IMG/VR virus record: IMGVR_UViG_3300037891_000228
Span: 1 to 37,713 of that record
Strand: one strand, 5' to 3'
Length of the DNA: 37,713 nucleotides
Source: a virus
Shown: positions 1-11,300 of the stretch, in pieces
Layout of the letters: every line of letters starts with the position of its first letter
Numbering within the stretch: position 1 is the stretch's first letter
Position numbers and translations under genes: made by a program
The notes under the pieces: model-generated
What the model saw: only the letters and a program-made list of their open reading frames with translations
What the model was told of the DNA's origin: nothing
Database searches by the model: none

Positions 1-3000
1 AGTAATAACCTCACGCAGAACTTCATTGTTCATGTTGTTCCTACCACGCTCTAATGCATCCTTAACTGAATCACTTAGAGGAGGTTTATTTTCTTGGTCT
101 CTTCTAGCCTGAATCTGAGCTAACATTTCAGGAGTTACAGTCATTTGTGTCTGTGCTTCTTGTGCATTTAACTTAGCTAAGTCAGGTGATATGTAATTAA
201 AGATTGCATATCTTATACTGAATTTTAACTTATCTCTTAAAGGTCCTTCTGGATTTGCATCTAGCAAAGTCTTTAAGTTATCATTCATCATAACTGTAAT
301 GACACCTTCGTCATTATAGTTTTCATTAGTAACATCTCTTCCAGCTTTAAATAAAATCTTTGAACCTTGAGGACTAGTAAATGTATTAGTTGTTTTATTA
401 TCTAATACAACCTCACTAGTTTGTTCTGGTAATGTAGGTTCTGAAGATGTAGTCTTTTTAATAACCTCAACTCGTGTTTGTTTTGGTAGTACTACTTCAG
501 ATATAAAATCTTCAGCATTATCTTCGTTTACAAAGTATACACCCTTTCTGTTAACTTCATCACTACCCTTTATTACAGGTTTCATAGTTGTATGTAAAGG
601 AAGTTGGAAGTTTTCTCTTGTGCCCCCTCCTGGTATATTCTTAGATAGTAAATAGGTTTGATAGTTAGGCCACACTATTGACTCTACTGTTCCATCATCT
701 AGAACTTTTATTACTTGTTCAAATGGTTGTTCTATATTTTGTAATTTAGAATTGTCAATATTATTATACATTTGACCTAATGTCTCAATAATAAGTTCTT
801 TATTCTTTGATATAGATACAGGATTAAACTGTATATTATTTACTGATGTTCCTAACGTTAGCATAAGTTTAGTAAAACTTAACCCTTTTACTGTTTGAGC
901 AACTTCTTTTTGGAAGAATACACTATTCTGTCCGGCTGTTTTTCTATTACCACTAGCGTCTACAGGAACTCCCCAATAAGTTACACCTTGTAAGAAGTTA
1001 AACATTCTCACTGACATATCGCTAGTTGCCCCTTTATCTAAATCTACTATCTCTTTAGATACTGCATACAGTGCATCATATATAGCCTCTGCTTCCTGTA
1101 TAGTATGTTTTCTATTTCTTAATTTAACATATCCATTAGGTAGATCTAAAAACACACTACCAAAAGGTTGAGAGTATGCAACTGTACCTTTGAATATATT
1201 CTGATTAGTTGTAGGAATAAATATTACATTAGATTTAGATAAATCTTCTTCACTAATTAAGTCTGCTTCTACTACAGATGTAGTTCCTAAGACATCATTG
1301 TCGTTAGAATCTTGTTCATACACAGGTACTCCAAAAGATGCTTCCACCTGAAAAGGTACACCTATCATGGTCTTATCTAGAATCTGTTGTCTGAACACAG
1401 CAAACTGTTTTTTAATTTTAGCTGTTGCCTCATTCTCTCCTCTAAACATACTACCTTTACTATTACTAAGATTTGCTTCAGGTATAGTTTGGTATATAGC
1501 ATTATCTAATTCATTCTCAGTATTAGGAATTGGTTTCCCATCAACCCCTACTAGGTTACCAGCTGTATCAATCATAACCATAACAATAATAGAGTCTCCA
1601 AACTTTTCCATAAGTTCTGGACTACCATCATCAAGTATTCTTTGTACAACACCATCTAATCTTTGGTCTTGAGTTTTAAGTGTTACATATACAGCACGAA
1701 TTTGATCTCTATTCTCAAACTTATTTAAGTTTACTCCAAACTTATTAGATCTAACTTGATGATCTTTTATAGTGCCATCAGGTTGTCCTATACTAGCTCT
1801 TGGAACTATTTCGTTAGACTTTTTAGGAATAGGATCAAATGATTTTGGTTCCGCATATGTTACAGGACTCGTAACTGCAGTTTGGTTTAAGTCTGAGATT
1901 AACTTGGTGTCATTAGCAATCTTATCTTGAGCTTGTTGTTCTGCAGCATACTCATCCATTACTCTTTGGAATCTATCTACAATAGCTTTCTTAGCTTTAT
2001 ACTCTCCTCTTAGACTCTCTAATGTAGCTTCTAATTCTTTAAGACTTTGTAATGCATCAAATACACCTCTCTCAGAAATACTAGTTTCCTTTTGTATATC
2101 ATTAGTAAGATTAAAATTAGCTAGTTCTTGTTTTAATAAAGGCCATGTAGTTAGTAAGTCTTCACCAGTAGCAGTTTTTTCTAAAAGCTCTCTTAGATAA
2201 TCACCATAGTCTTGATCATATACATATGTAGTTTCTAAAGCACTCTTAAGTAGCTTAGCTGCTTTCTTAGCAGCTTTCTTTATAGAGTCTAGTAATTTGT
2301 TATTAGCTTTTATTTCGTTCTTTACAGCTTTTCCATTTTGTTCTAGTAAAGAAAGTTGATCTTTTAATTCTTTTAAAAACTCTCCAGTGTTACCTGGTAA
2401 GTCTAATAGATCTACTTCAAATGCTTCAAAGTATGAAATGTTTAAATCAAGCTCTTCTTGTTCTCTTTCTAACTCTGTGATACGATCTTGCGTATCCTGC
2501 TCCATAGCAGTGTAGTTATTTATAGCTCTGGTAAAATTCTTTTGTGCCTTAGAATATGTTAGTTTTATTCTAGGACCTCCCTTTTTCATTGTATAGATAG
2601 ACTCAAGGTCTTTCTTAATGATAGCTAGTTTCTTTCTGTCCTTCTCTAACTGTTTATTTATCTCCTCTAATCTTCTCTTAGATTCTACACCTAAGTCATT
2701 CATTATCTTAAGTCTGCTCTCTCTATTTGACTGAAGAGTTTGTTCGTTCTTTGCTAACTCTTCAGGACTAAGAAACTGATCTGCAGCTTCTTGTTGCTCA
2801 GCAGTAACTGTTCCTACTGGAGTAATTATTGCTTTATCAAATCCAGGTTGAGGATCAAACAACTTATTAGGTACGTATTTTTTAACAATTGTACCATTAG
2901 AATCTTTATATACAAAAAACAGTTTCCCATTATCGTACATAAGTCTTCCTTTTCTTTCGCCTCCTTTGTTTTTGCCAAAATTAAATTCAAATACTTTATT

Positions 3001-5571
3001 TCTATTTCTGTAATAAAAGTTAGCTGTCTTGTTATTTTGTAATGTAGATTTTCTACCTACATTATAATCTAATAAAACATCTGCTGATACATCTCTTATC
3101 TCTCCAGACTGATCTTTGATCTGAATAGTTCCATCTTCATTCTGTCCTATTGGAACAAAACTACTTACTACTACTGGTTCATCAAGAGGTGTTTCTCCTT
3201 CAAAGTTTACACCTTGTCCCACAAAATACTCTTGTCCTATTTGTAATGACTGATCTCCATTCTTAGTTTTTACCACAAAAGTATTAACATCATCTTCTAA
3301 TGTTTCTTCTGTACGTTCCTGACTTAATGGTTTTTCTTGAAAGTTTTTAGGATTAGTTTTTATAAGCTCATACTCTTGAAGCATTAATTCTCTAATCTTA
3401 ATTAGAGCAGCTGCATCATTTAGCTTTTCTCCTAGCTCATCTTTTATATCAGAGAGTACGTCTAGGTTTGATATAGTGTCTACAGCATTATTAAAACTTT
3501 CAGTTTCTCCACGTAGTATATCTTGTAATACTTGTTGTATATCTAAAGTAGGAACAACTGCTTGTATGTCAGATGTTAATTGAGGTATACGATTATCTGT
3601 ATCTGCAATTGTAGAAGCTGCATATATCATTTTGTTTATTACGTCTGGACCATAAACACGATATTGTTTTCCATCAGGTCCTTTCTCAGTAATTCCTCCA
3701 TACCTAAGTTCTAAGGATTGGTATAGACTCTGTACATCTTCACCTGTTTGTTTAAAGTTTTCTAATCTTGCAATAAAAGCCTCTTTAGTATCTCCATCTT
3801 GCACCTTTCCTTCTGCTTGCAGTTGAGCAAAACCTTGTTCAGTAGAAGCAAGCTTTTTCATATCTGCTATGTCTTGCAGAACTAAATCAAATCTACCATA
3901 CTTTACTCTAGGAGTAAGATAATTAATTATGTATTGACTTTCTAAGTTTTTATATGATAGGGCATCACCTCTTTCAGCAGCTTGTTCTAACTCTTCTCCT
4001 AAAACACCAGCTCTGTTGTTAGAGTATATACTTTCTTTTGTAAAGTCAGAGAGTTGAAAATCATTCAACATCTCTATAGCTTGTGCTGTATCTGCTGCCT
4101 TTTGTTTATTTCTTCTATACCTACCTCTTCCGGTCATTATACCACCAGAGAACCCACCGATCATTGCATTCTTTGCACCTTCATCACTAAAGACACCTTT
4201 AGTTAAACCTACACCTACAGATGTTAACCAACTTGTTGCTTCATTATTATATTGTTTATTGTAATAATCTTGTGTTCCTACACTAGTTCCATACTGTGAA
4301 ACTTCTTCTACTGCTTCTGAAACAGTAAATGTGTAAGGTCTAATATTATTTAGAGTACGTAGTATAGGATGTAACTTAGATGTCTTTGCTGCATACTTTC
4401 CTCCCTCATATGCAATATCATCTATCTCTCTTACTAAACCATTAATGTTTCGTTTACTTGCCTTATATCCAGAACGTGCAATACGTGGGAACATAATATA
4501 GTTACTTGCACTTAGTATTCCTACATTAGCATAGAAAGAAGCATTACCTGCTCCTTCAACAGCTGCATTAATATTCTCCATTGCATCACCTGAAGGTATT
4601 ACTCCAAACTCTGCTTTATATTCATCTATAAGTTCTTGTCTAAACTCATTACTGTTGTGAAGAGCTTCAATCCCTGCTTCACCAGTTGTAGATAACCCTG
4701 CTACTACAGCTCTTCCTGCTGGGTTAAGTAAGTTATATGATGTTAAGAAACTATCTGATAAAGCTTTTATTTCACCATATACACCAGCTCCTTTATTTGC
4801 TGCACTTAATCCCTTCTCTGTAGCAGCTAAAGTTTCTGAAGCCTTACCCATAGAAAATAATCTAGAGGTTCCTGGAAGTGCTTTTAGTGCACTTGTATAT
4901 GCACCACCTGTAAGATAAGCACCAGTTGCAAATCCAAGATTTTTAATTACACCATCAAATAGAAAGTTACCGGTTTTCCAATATTTAGGAGAATACCAAC
5001 TAGCTTCACTTTCTGCTGTAGTATAATAGTTTGGCATAGCATCTTCAGACCATTTATTAATTTCATCTAATGATCTATTAAATTCATTATCATAAAAAGA
5101 CGAAAACTTACCATCATTGACTGCTTGATATATACCATTTACTAATCCCACGGTACCTTGTAAGAATGTTGTACCTGTAAGAATAAGACCTTTACCCACA
5201 CCATTAATAGCTTTGCTTCCAAAGCTTTGATACTGTCCAGCTAGATCCTCATTATTAACTCCCATAGATGATGGTTGAAAATAATCATATCTATCAGCTC
5301 CTACATATTCATCTGCTGTTGTATTTCTAGATCCCTTCCCTCGATTTCCAGGACTTGCAGCATTACTTATTAAAGATTGTAGGGCACTAGGTTCATTTTG
5401 ATTAGATGTAGCTACCCCTAAGTTAGGACGTGTAGCTATATTAGGCATAGGACCAGGAAGTGATGGTTGTGTAAATCCTGTAGACAAAGGTCTACCTGCA
5501 GGACTGTTAGGAACAGTGGGCATTGGTGGTAGATTTATACCTGTTTGTGCTTTCTTTATTTCTTTTGACAT
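1..5571 (-). CDS. Giant virion cargo-type protein, N-terminal 1857 residues (runs off left edge)
   Basis: An open frame starts with ATG at 5571 and continues without a stop for 1857 codons to base 1, so the 3' end is missing. It starts 7 bases after the stop of the upstream gene. The N-terminus (MSKEIKKAQTG) carries the KAQxG motif seen in the neighbouring cargo proteins. Residues about 80-450 include several Gly/Ala-rich stretches that could contact membrane, and a Trp/Tyr-rich patch (NYYTTAESEASWYSPKYW). Residues about 770-840 look beta-rich. Residues about 940-1210 are highly charged, Lys/Glu/Leu-rich and probably coiled coil. In crAss-like phages the genes after the nozzle encode giant virion proteins, some with RNA polymerase motifs; no DxDxD motif is visible here, though one could lie beyond the edge. 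Role as an ejected internal protein is inferred from position, size and motif. Confidence 0.85.
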   Translation of the reverse strand, partial: MSKEIKKAQTGINLPPMPTVPNSPAGRPLSTGFTQPSLPGPMPNIATRPNLGVATSNQNEPSALQSLISNAASPGNRGKGSRNTTADEYVGADRYDYFQPSSMGVNNEDLAGQYQSFGSKAINGVGKGLILTGTTFLQGTVGLVNGIYQAVNDGKFSSFYDNEFNRSLDEINKWSEDAMPNYYTTAESEASWYSPKYWKTGNFLFDGVIKNLGFATGAYLTGGAYTSALKALPGTSRLFSMGKASETLAATEKGLSAANKGAGVYGEIKALSDSFLTSYNLLNPAGRAVVAGLSTTGEAGIEALHNSNEFRQELIDEYKAEFGVIPSGDAMENINAAVEGAGNASFYANVGILSASNYIMFPRIARSGYKASKRNINGLVREIDDIAYEGGKYAAKTSKLHPILRTLNNIRPYTFTVSEAVEEVSQYGTSVGTQDYYNKQYNNEATSWLTSVGVGLTKGVFSDEGAKNAMIGGFSGGIMTGRGRYRRNKQKAADTAQAIEMLNDFQLSDFTKESIYSNNRAGVLGEELEQAAERGDALSYKNLESQYIINYLTPRVKYGRFDLVLQDIADMKKLASTEQGFAQLQAEGKVQDGDTKEAFIARLENFKQTGEDVQSLYQSLELRYGGITEKGPDGKQYRVYGPDVINKMIYAASTIADTDNRIPQLTSDIQAVVPTLDIQQVLQDILRGETESFNNAVDTISNLDVLSDIKDELGEKLNDAAALIKIRELMLQEYELIKTNPKNFQEKPLSQERTEETLEDDVNTFVVKTKNGDQSLQIGQEYFVGQGVNFEGETPLDEPVVVSSFVPIGQNEDGTIQIKDQSGEIRDVSADVLLDYNVGRKSTLQNNKTANFYYRNRNKVFEFNFGKNKGGERKGRLMYDNGKLFFVYKDSNGTIVKKYVPNKLFDPQPGFDKAIITPVGTVTAEQQEAADQFLSPEELAKNEQTLQSNRESRLKIMNDLGVESKRRLEEINKQLEKDRKKLAIIKKDLESIYTMKKGGPRIKLTYSKAQKNFTRAINNYTAMEQDTQDRITELEREQEELDLNISYFEAFEVDLLDLPGNTGEFLKELKDQLSLLEQNGKAVKNEIKANNKLLDSIKKAAKKAAKLLKSALETTYVYDQDYGDYLRELLEKTATGEDLLTTWPLLKQELANFNLTNDIQKETSISERGVFDALQSLKELEATLESLRGEYKAKKAIVDRFQRVMDEYAAEQQAQDKIANDTKLISDLNQTAVTSPVTYAEPKSFDPIPKKSNEIVPRASIGQPDGTIKDHQVRSNKFGVNLNKFENRDQIRAVYVTLKTQDQRLDGVVQRILDDGSPELMEKFGDSIIVMVMIDTAGNLVGVDGKPIPNTENELDNAIYQTIPEANLSNSKGSMFRGENEATAKIKKQFAVFRQQILDKTMIGVPFQVEASFGVPVYEQDSNDNDVLGTTSVVEADLISEEDLSKSNVIFIPTTNQNIFKGTVAYSQPFGSVFLDLPNGYVKLRNRKHTIQEAEAIYDALYAVSKEIVDLDKGATSDMSVRMFNFLQGVTYWGVPVDASGNRKTAGQNSVFFQKEVAQTVKGLSFTKLMLTLGTSVNNIQFNPVSISKNKELIIETLGQMYNNIDNSKLQNIEQPFEQVIKVLDDGTVESIVWPNYQTYLLSKNIPGGGTRENFQLPLHTTMKPVIKGSDEVNRKGVYFVNEDNAEDFISEVVLPKQTRVEVIKKTTSSEPTLPEQTSEVVLDNKTTNTFTSPQGSKILFKAGRDVTNENYNDEGVITVMMNDNLKTLLDANPEGPLRDKLKFSIRYAIFNYISPDLAKLNAQEAQTQMTVTPEMLAQIQARRDQENKPPLSDSVKDALERGRNNMNNEVLREVIT

Positions 5572-5578
5572 ACTGTTC

Positions 5579-8263
5579 TTAGTTAGTTCCTCTTTGGTTA
5601 CCTTCTGCTGCTTTTTTTAATGCATTAAATGTTTTATCAGTAAACTGTGCATTTGCTCCGTTAAGAATTTGATATATTACTTGATCAGTTATATCTTGTA
5701 AAGTAGGAACCACCTGTTCTTTTCTTATTATCATTTCTGGCATTATACCTTCAATTAATTTATCACTAACTGGATCATATATATTTAATATTAATCTAAA
5801 CGTAGTCTCTAATGATTTAGGATTGTTAGAACTTATAAGATTACCACTGACTCCGTAGTATTGAGTATTAGGAAAATCAGCTTGTCCTGATAGTCCAGCA
5901 TTTTCTGCATTTGTTTCATATTCCATATCAAGAGCAGTAGTCCAAAATGTTTGAGGTTCTCTGCTATAACCACCTGGTGCATTAGGATTTTGTAATAATG
6001 GCATTCTAGTATTTAACATAGCACCAAGATAATTATCATCAAAGAATTGTAACTCAGGACTTTTATCAAACCTACCTTGAAATATTTCATTGTATTGTGC
6101 TTGAGTAAGAGCAATGTTTTCTGTACTAGGTGTATTACCTAATCCCATATCTCCCATTATTGTGAGAGAATAATCTCCACCTTCTTGATTCGGTGTAATA
6201 ACATTAGCACCGGTAATATCATTTGCTATCTTTCTTATATTGTCTGCTAAATCATCATCAAGATTTTGTCTATCATTTGCTATTCCTAATAACATTGATG
6301 TGAACGATGCCTTCTCTGCAGTATTAGTTAAAGGGACTTGATAAGATACAGATTGAGGAATGATAGTAGTTGACTGAAGTTCAGTAGCTATGTATTCATT
6401 TCTTTTTTCATTTACATCCTCCATAATGTCCCTGTTAGTGCTTAAGTATTTTTTAACATTAGAGTTTATATCTCTAACAGCTTGAGGGTTACTATATAAT
6501 CTATCATAAGGATCATTAATTTCAAACTGATTATTCAGGTCTTGCTCCTCAGCATAGAATATTTCAAATATAGCAAATTCTCTATCTGTTAATTCCGTTT
6601 CTGCTCTATTATATGCTTCGTCTGTAATCTCATTCAGACTACCAGGGTTGAGAAACATCATTGGCAAACTGTCCTGATATACGTCATTCTCATAATCTGT
6701 TTTAAATCTAGAATAAAGATCTGCAGCTTCCTGTACTGTATATGTCTGTCCTCGGTGTGTGAATGATCCACCATCCCCTAGATTATTTTCAAATAGTAAC
6801 TCAGACTCTTGACGTAATTGTAACATTATGTTGTTCTCAAGTGTACTCTTTGTATATAGTTTTTTAAGTTGAATTAGATCTTGCTTGACATCTGTTCTTA
6901 ATGAAGCAGGATTAGACTCTAACACAATCATCATTTCTTGTAAAGATTCTGGAGTAAGATTATATTTAGAAAGTACACCATTAGTTTTATTTGTAAGTGC
7001 ATCCGTATTGTTTTGAACATTTATTTCTGCTTTAGCTATAATCTCAGCAGTACTTAATTCTTGTGGATTACTTTGAGAAACTCCTCCATAAGGATCCTTT
7101 AGTAACTTTAGTTTAGCATTTTCTATTTCTAGTCTTGATTTGTTATATTTTTCTTTCTGTTTATATGTAGCATTAAATTGATCAGCAGCTTGCTGCATCT
7201 GCATCTGTTTTAACTGTACTGTCTTAAAAGGATTAGTTTGTATAGTTTGAGAAATGTTCTGACTAGACATAGAATTGGAAAAGTCTCTCATCCAATTAGT
7301 ACTATATAATCTAGCCTTTGCACTGTCTACATCTCCACTAGTAAACGTACTAGATACATTATCATATTCTTCTTTTAGTAACTTTGTTTGAGCATCTATA
7401 GCATCTATTTGAGATTGAATCTGTAACTTTTTTTCAACAGTAGAAGTTTTACTCATTAAAGATTCTAGATTGGTTCTATCTTTTAATAGTATATCAAAAG
7501 TAGAACTATAACTTTCATTAACATTCTGTGCAAACATTTCATCATCTTGATTTGAAAACTGAAATTCTCCATCTATTCCCATTTGTCTAAAGGCATCTGG
7601 TGAAAGGCCAGCACTTAAAGCAGTTTGTATTTTATCTGCAGTTATACCTTCTATCTTAGTTCTTGTAATTGCATCATATATTACTGTTCTTCCATTTTTA
7701 TCTTTACCCATGTAGACATCATTCTCAGTACTGTCAGAAGCAAGAGCTTTAACTATCTTCATAGCCTCCTCATTATAGTCAACGTAAGGTTTAAACTGTG
7801 TATTAAAGCTTGCATCAATACCTCCGTTGTACCATGCTTCTACTCTTCTGTTAAAGTCCCAGTCATTTGATTCAGAACCTTTACCATCTACATTAATCTT
7901 TTCTTGATTTTCTAATTGTTTTCTGTACTTAGCTGCAGAACCTACTGCGTTTAATATATTAGGATCTTTAATTAGTTGATTTGTCATACCGTCTACAGTA
8001 TTAACAAGTTGAAAATTTGAGAAGTCTCCTCCTGCCACACCAGAAAGCTGTGATCCTAAAGAGTTTAATTTAGACTGTAGATATTGTTTATCTACATCTC
8101 TAACTACATCCAGTCCAGCAATGTTGTCAATACTCTTTTGGATTTTTTGAACGCCCTCTTCATAACGTTGTTGTTTGAACAGACCAACCTTAAGCATTTC
8201 ATCCTGTGGACGTTGCTCTACGTATTCATTGAAGGTAGGTATGTTATCTAGATATGATGCCAT
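5579..8263 (-). CDS. Conserved helical virion (cargo/ejection-type) protein, 894 aa
   Basis: The N-terminus (MASYLDNIPTFNEYVEQRP, then MLKVGLFKQQRYEEGVQKIQ) resembles a protein I remember as conserved downstream of the tail nozzle in crAss-like phages. The protein is mostly Gln/Asn/Glu/Lys-rich helix. Coiled-coil-like runs lie near residues 263-300 and 350-390, the latter with QMQMQQAADQF followed by alternating Lys/Glu. No enzyme motif was recognised and there is no signal peptide. It lies between two other giant cargo-type genes, with 80 bases upstream that hold a hairpin and a Bacteroidota-type promoter match, and the next gene begins 7 bases downstream. A long helical internal protein delivered with the DNA is the best inference; a structural lining of the tail is an alternative. 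Confidence 0.85.
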   Translation of the reverse strand: MASYLDNIPTFNEYVEQRPQDEMLKVGLFKQQRYEEGVQKIQKSIDNIAGLDVVRDVDKQYLQSKLNSLGSQLSGVAGGDFSNFQLVNTVDGMTNQLIKDPNILNAVGSAAKYRKQLENQEKINVDGKGSESNDWDFNRRVEAWYNGGIDASFNTQFKPYVDYNEEAMKIVKALASDSTENDVYMGKDKNGRTVIYDAITRTKIEGITADKIQTALSAGLSPDAFRQMGIDGEFQFSNQDDEMFAQNVNESYSSTFDILLKDRTNLESLMSKTSTVEKKLQIQSQIDAIDAQTKLLKEEYDNVSSTFTSGDVDSAKARLYSTNWMRDFSNSMSSQNISQTIQTNPFKTVQLKQMQMQQAADQFNATYKQKEKYNKSRLEIENAKLKLLKDPYGGVSQSNPQELSTAEIIAKAEINVQNNTDALTNKTNGVLSKYNLTPESLQEMMIVLESNPASLRTDVKQDLIQLKKLYTKSTLENNIMLQLRQESELLFENNLGDGGSFTHRGQTYTVQEAADLYSRFKTDYENDVYQDSLPMMFLNPGSLNEITDEAYNRAETELTDREFAIFEIFYAEEQDLNNQFEINDPYDRLYSNPQAVRDINSNVKKYLSTNRDIMEDVNEKRNEYIATELQSTTIIPQSVSYQVPLTNTAEKASFTSMLLGIANDRQNLDDDLADNIRKIANDITGANVITPNQEGGDYSLTIMGDMGLGNTPSTENIALTQAQYNEIFQGRFDKSPELQFFDDNYLGAMLNTRMPLLQNPNAPGGYSREPQTFWTTALDMEYETNAENAGLSGQADFPNTQYYGVSGNLISSNNPKSLETTFRLILNIYDPVSDKLIEGIMPEMIIRKEQVVPTLQDITDQVIYQILNGANAQFTDKTFNALKKAAEGNQRGTN

Positions 8264-8270
8264 AATTTAA

Positions 8271-8301
8271 CAAATGTATTATTATTTATAGAACTTTCCA
8301 A
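8271..8301 (-). promoter_or_regulatory. Putative Bacteroidota-type promoter ahead of the 894-aa gene
   Basis: On the minus strand, TTG (8301-8299), a 20-base spacer and TACATTTG (8278-8271) match the Flavobacteriia consensus TTG-N17-23-TAnnTTTG. The start codon follows only 7 bases later, so the transcript would be nearly leaderless. The match is good, but the DNA is AT-rich and one such match could be chance. Confidence 0.35.
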
Positions 8302-8321
8302 GATAGGATAACCTATTCTGG
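8298..8321 (-). other. Intergenic hairpin
   Basis: Minus-strand arms CCAGAATAGG and CCTATCTTGG pair around a TTAT loop with one G-U pair and one mismatch. It lies in the 80-base gap after the 1208-aa gene. It has no following T-run, so it is not a convincing terminator; it could be an RNA-processing or stability element. It overlaps the TTG of the promoter candidate. Confidence 0.4.
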
Positions 8322-8343
8322 TAATTCTTTCTCATCAGATTTG

Positions 8344-11300
8344 TTATAGATTTTTATATTCTCTTAGAATATTACTATTTCTCTGATTCTTTTTTACTTT
8401 TCTTTTTATCGGTGTAAGCTTAGTTCCATGTCGTCCTCCTGTAGTATCAGTAGTAGTTTGTTCTGCGTTTGGATTAAAGCCAGGAGTTTGCAAAAGTTGT
8501 TGTAATCCCCCAAGTCCTACAGCATTTAGAATAGTGTTTAGACCGTTTGCTGTATTATTACCTTGCCCTCCTGTAATGTTAGGTACAAAAAAACTAGCTG
8601 CTCCTTGATTGTTTAAATCTAAACCTTGATTAAAGTTGTAGTTAGGAAATAAGTTACTAAGAACTTTCTCTCTTCTATTTTCTAATTTGTTTTGTTGATA
8701 CTTATCAGATATAGATTTAACAATCTCTTGTTGTGTTGCTTTTGTATTAGCTACAGCTTGAGCTTGTCTTGTTTGTTGTTGATCAAGAATACCCATGTTC
8801 ATTATCCTAGCTTGGTTAATCGCTTCAATATTTCCACTGTATACTGTATCTTTCATTTCTTGATTAGCTCTAAACTCTTGTGCTTTAACTTTATTAATAG
8901 CTTCATACTGAGGAGCTTGCATTGCTGCCAGTAGTGCAGGATTGTTTTGAACTATTGGATTTTGCGTAGCTGCTCTAGTAGCTGCAGTGATCTCATTCAT
9001 TTGATCTTGCATGCTAATATCATAAGGAACTCTAAGCCTTGGATTGTATTGCTGTGCATATACAGGCTCAAGTTGATTATTTGCAGCAGCATTAATCTCA
9101 GGCAGTATTTGATTATAATCTAAATTATTTCTTACACGTCTATTAAACAACGGTCTAAGTAGACTTGGATCAAATGGTATTTTAGAATCGTCTTCTTCTT
9201 CTTTGATTTCTTCTTCAACTTCTTCTTCTTCTACTTCAACATCTCTGTAACGTCTTTCTGTCTTAGGTGTATTACTATCTTCACTTTTATATTTAGCTGA
9301 TACTGTTTGATCACCAAAGAATCCATCTTCTTTTATGCTGTCTTTAGAACCACCTTGTTCTTCTTTTACTTTCTTATTATATTCTCTTTGGAAAAACTTT
9401 ACATCTTCTTTTGAATTAGGTTTCCAATCAGGGTTCTTATCAAAAAACCATTTGTTGGATTTTTTCCAATCATTATATTGATCAGCAGTTATTTCTTTAT
9501 TAACCATTTTTCCTATCTCAGAGCCTCCAAACTCTTGATCTTCAGGTATCTCCATCATAAAACTAACATCAACGTTGGACAGCATCTCTGATGAGTCCTC
9601 ATCTATAAACCATCTACCAAAGTTTTTTGAGTTTTTATCTTCATCTTTAGTGTAACCAGCATCTATTGCATCTTGTTCTGATTTAAAAGGTAGCTCATTT
9701 AAAGTAAGACCTTCATCTGGACTTAGGTTAGCATCATTTTGAGCTTTAGGTATCTTTCTACCACTCTCAGCATACTTAGTATATGTTTCCTTTTTACCAT
9801 TCTTCGCATAGTCCTCTGTATCTTTAATGTCTTCAAGTACTCCTTTAGTAATAAACTTGTTACCATCAATACCATTCTCTTCAAAGGTATCATTTAATGC
9901 ACTTTGAATATCAGCTAGTACTCTTTTCTTATTAGCAATATCTTTTAATTTCATATCACCACCATTTATAATAGCATCTGAAGTAGATCTTAAAAGTTCT
10001 CCCCATTTAGTATTATCAATATCAGCAGCATTATCTACAGCAGTAACCATTTGTTTATTTATTCTTGCCTCTTCATCATTAAGATTGTTTACATACTTTT
10101 TAAACTTTTGACCACCAGCTTTCTCATCACCAATTTCACTTGCATACCCTTTTGGTATTTTTAAGTCTCCGTATATAACTAAATTATCTTGCCCATTCTC
10201 TGTTATTATTTGCCCTGGTTCATTTTCAACTTCTACTACTGGTTCGTTATTAGCTACAGATTCAGGTCCATACGCTACACCAATACCAGTTTCACCTGTT
10301 TCAGGATCTCTGTAGTCATGAGAGTTTCCAGAGAAAAACATACTCTCACCACCAGCATAAGGATTGTAAGATACTGCATTAACATCACCACCCCATAAAG
10401 TTTTAACATCTCCGTTTCCTGAAACAGAACCACCTTGCTTCATGTGTGAAGCATATTGTGATTGAATACCAGACCCCACTTTCATGTTTTGCATAAAGTT
10501 AACATTTCTATCTATTTTTTTTCTTTCTATCTTCTGTCTACTATCATTTCTATCTAGCAGATCTCCAATACCACTTCCAAGAAAACTTCCTACTGCAGAT
10601 CCTAGAGGACCAAAAGCAGAACCAATAGTTCCACCTATGGTACCACCAATATTAGATCCAGCATCGTTGTTAAAACCTACAGCATCACCAAATGCATTTC
10701 CAATACCTGATCCTGCACCTCCACCATAAGATATAGTACTAGGATCAAAACCAGTAAATCCAGCATTTGCTTGAGGTAAGTAACCTCCATTCATAAAAGT
10801 CTTAGCTTTATTTATATTATTTATTGGTGCATACTCTGGATTATTAAATAAGGTAGCTCCATTTTTTGCAAGAACATTTGTACCTACACCATAAATTGGA
10901 AAGAACTCTTCTCCTGTATTTTGTATATCTTCAGGACGTACATAGTCTCTTTCTATCTCTTCTGGTTTAGTCATAGCAGCAGCTCTGGCAATACCAGTAA
11001 CTTCTGTCATTTGTTTGAGATCTTTTAAAGCATCTTTCTGTTGTCTAATTTGACCACCAATTTTAATAGCATCACTAACAATAGGAATTCCAAAGTTCTG
11101 TACAGCATCAGAGTTAAATACATCAGAAGCTCCTTGCATGAAATTACTAAATCCAGAGGGTTTATTAGCAGTATTAGCACCTCCACTACCTCCACCACCA
11201 AATCCCATAAAAGCTTTAGGTGTTTTCTTTTTTAGTTTTCGTTTTAGTTTTAAAGAATCAATTTTGTTTTTTAACTTTTTAGTTTCAAGATCATTAAAAG

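Noticed and set aside
1367-3042. Plus-strand ORFs of 101 and 83 codons near the left edge
   Set aside because: The minus strand is one continuous open frame of 1857 codons here, so these are antisense shadows.
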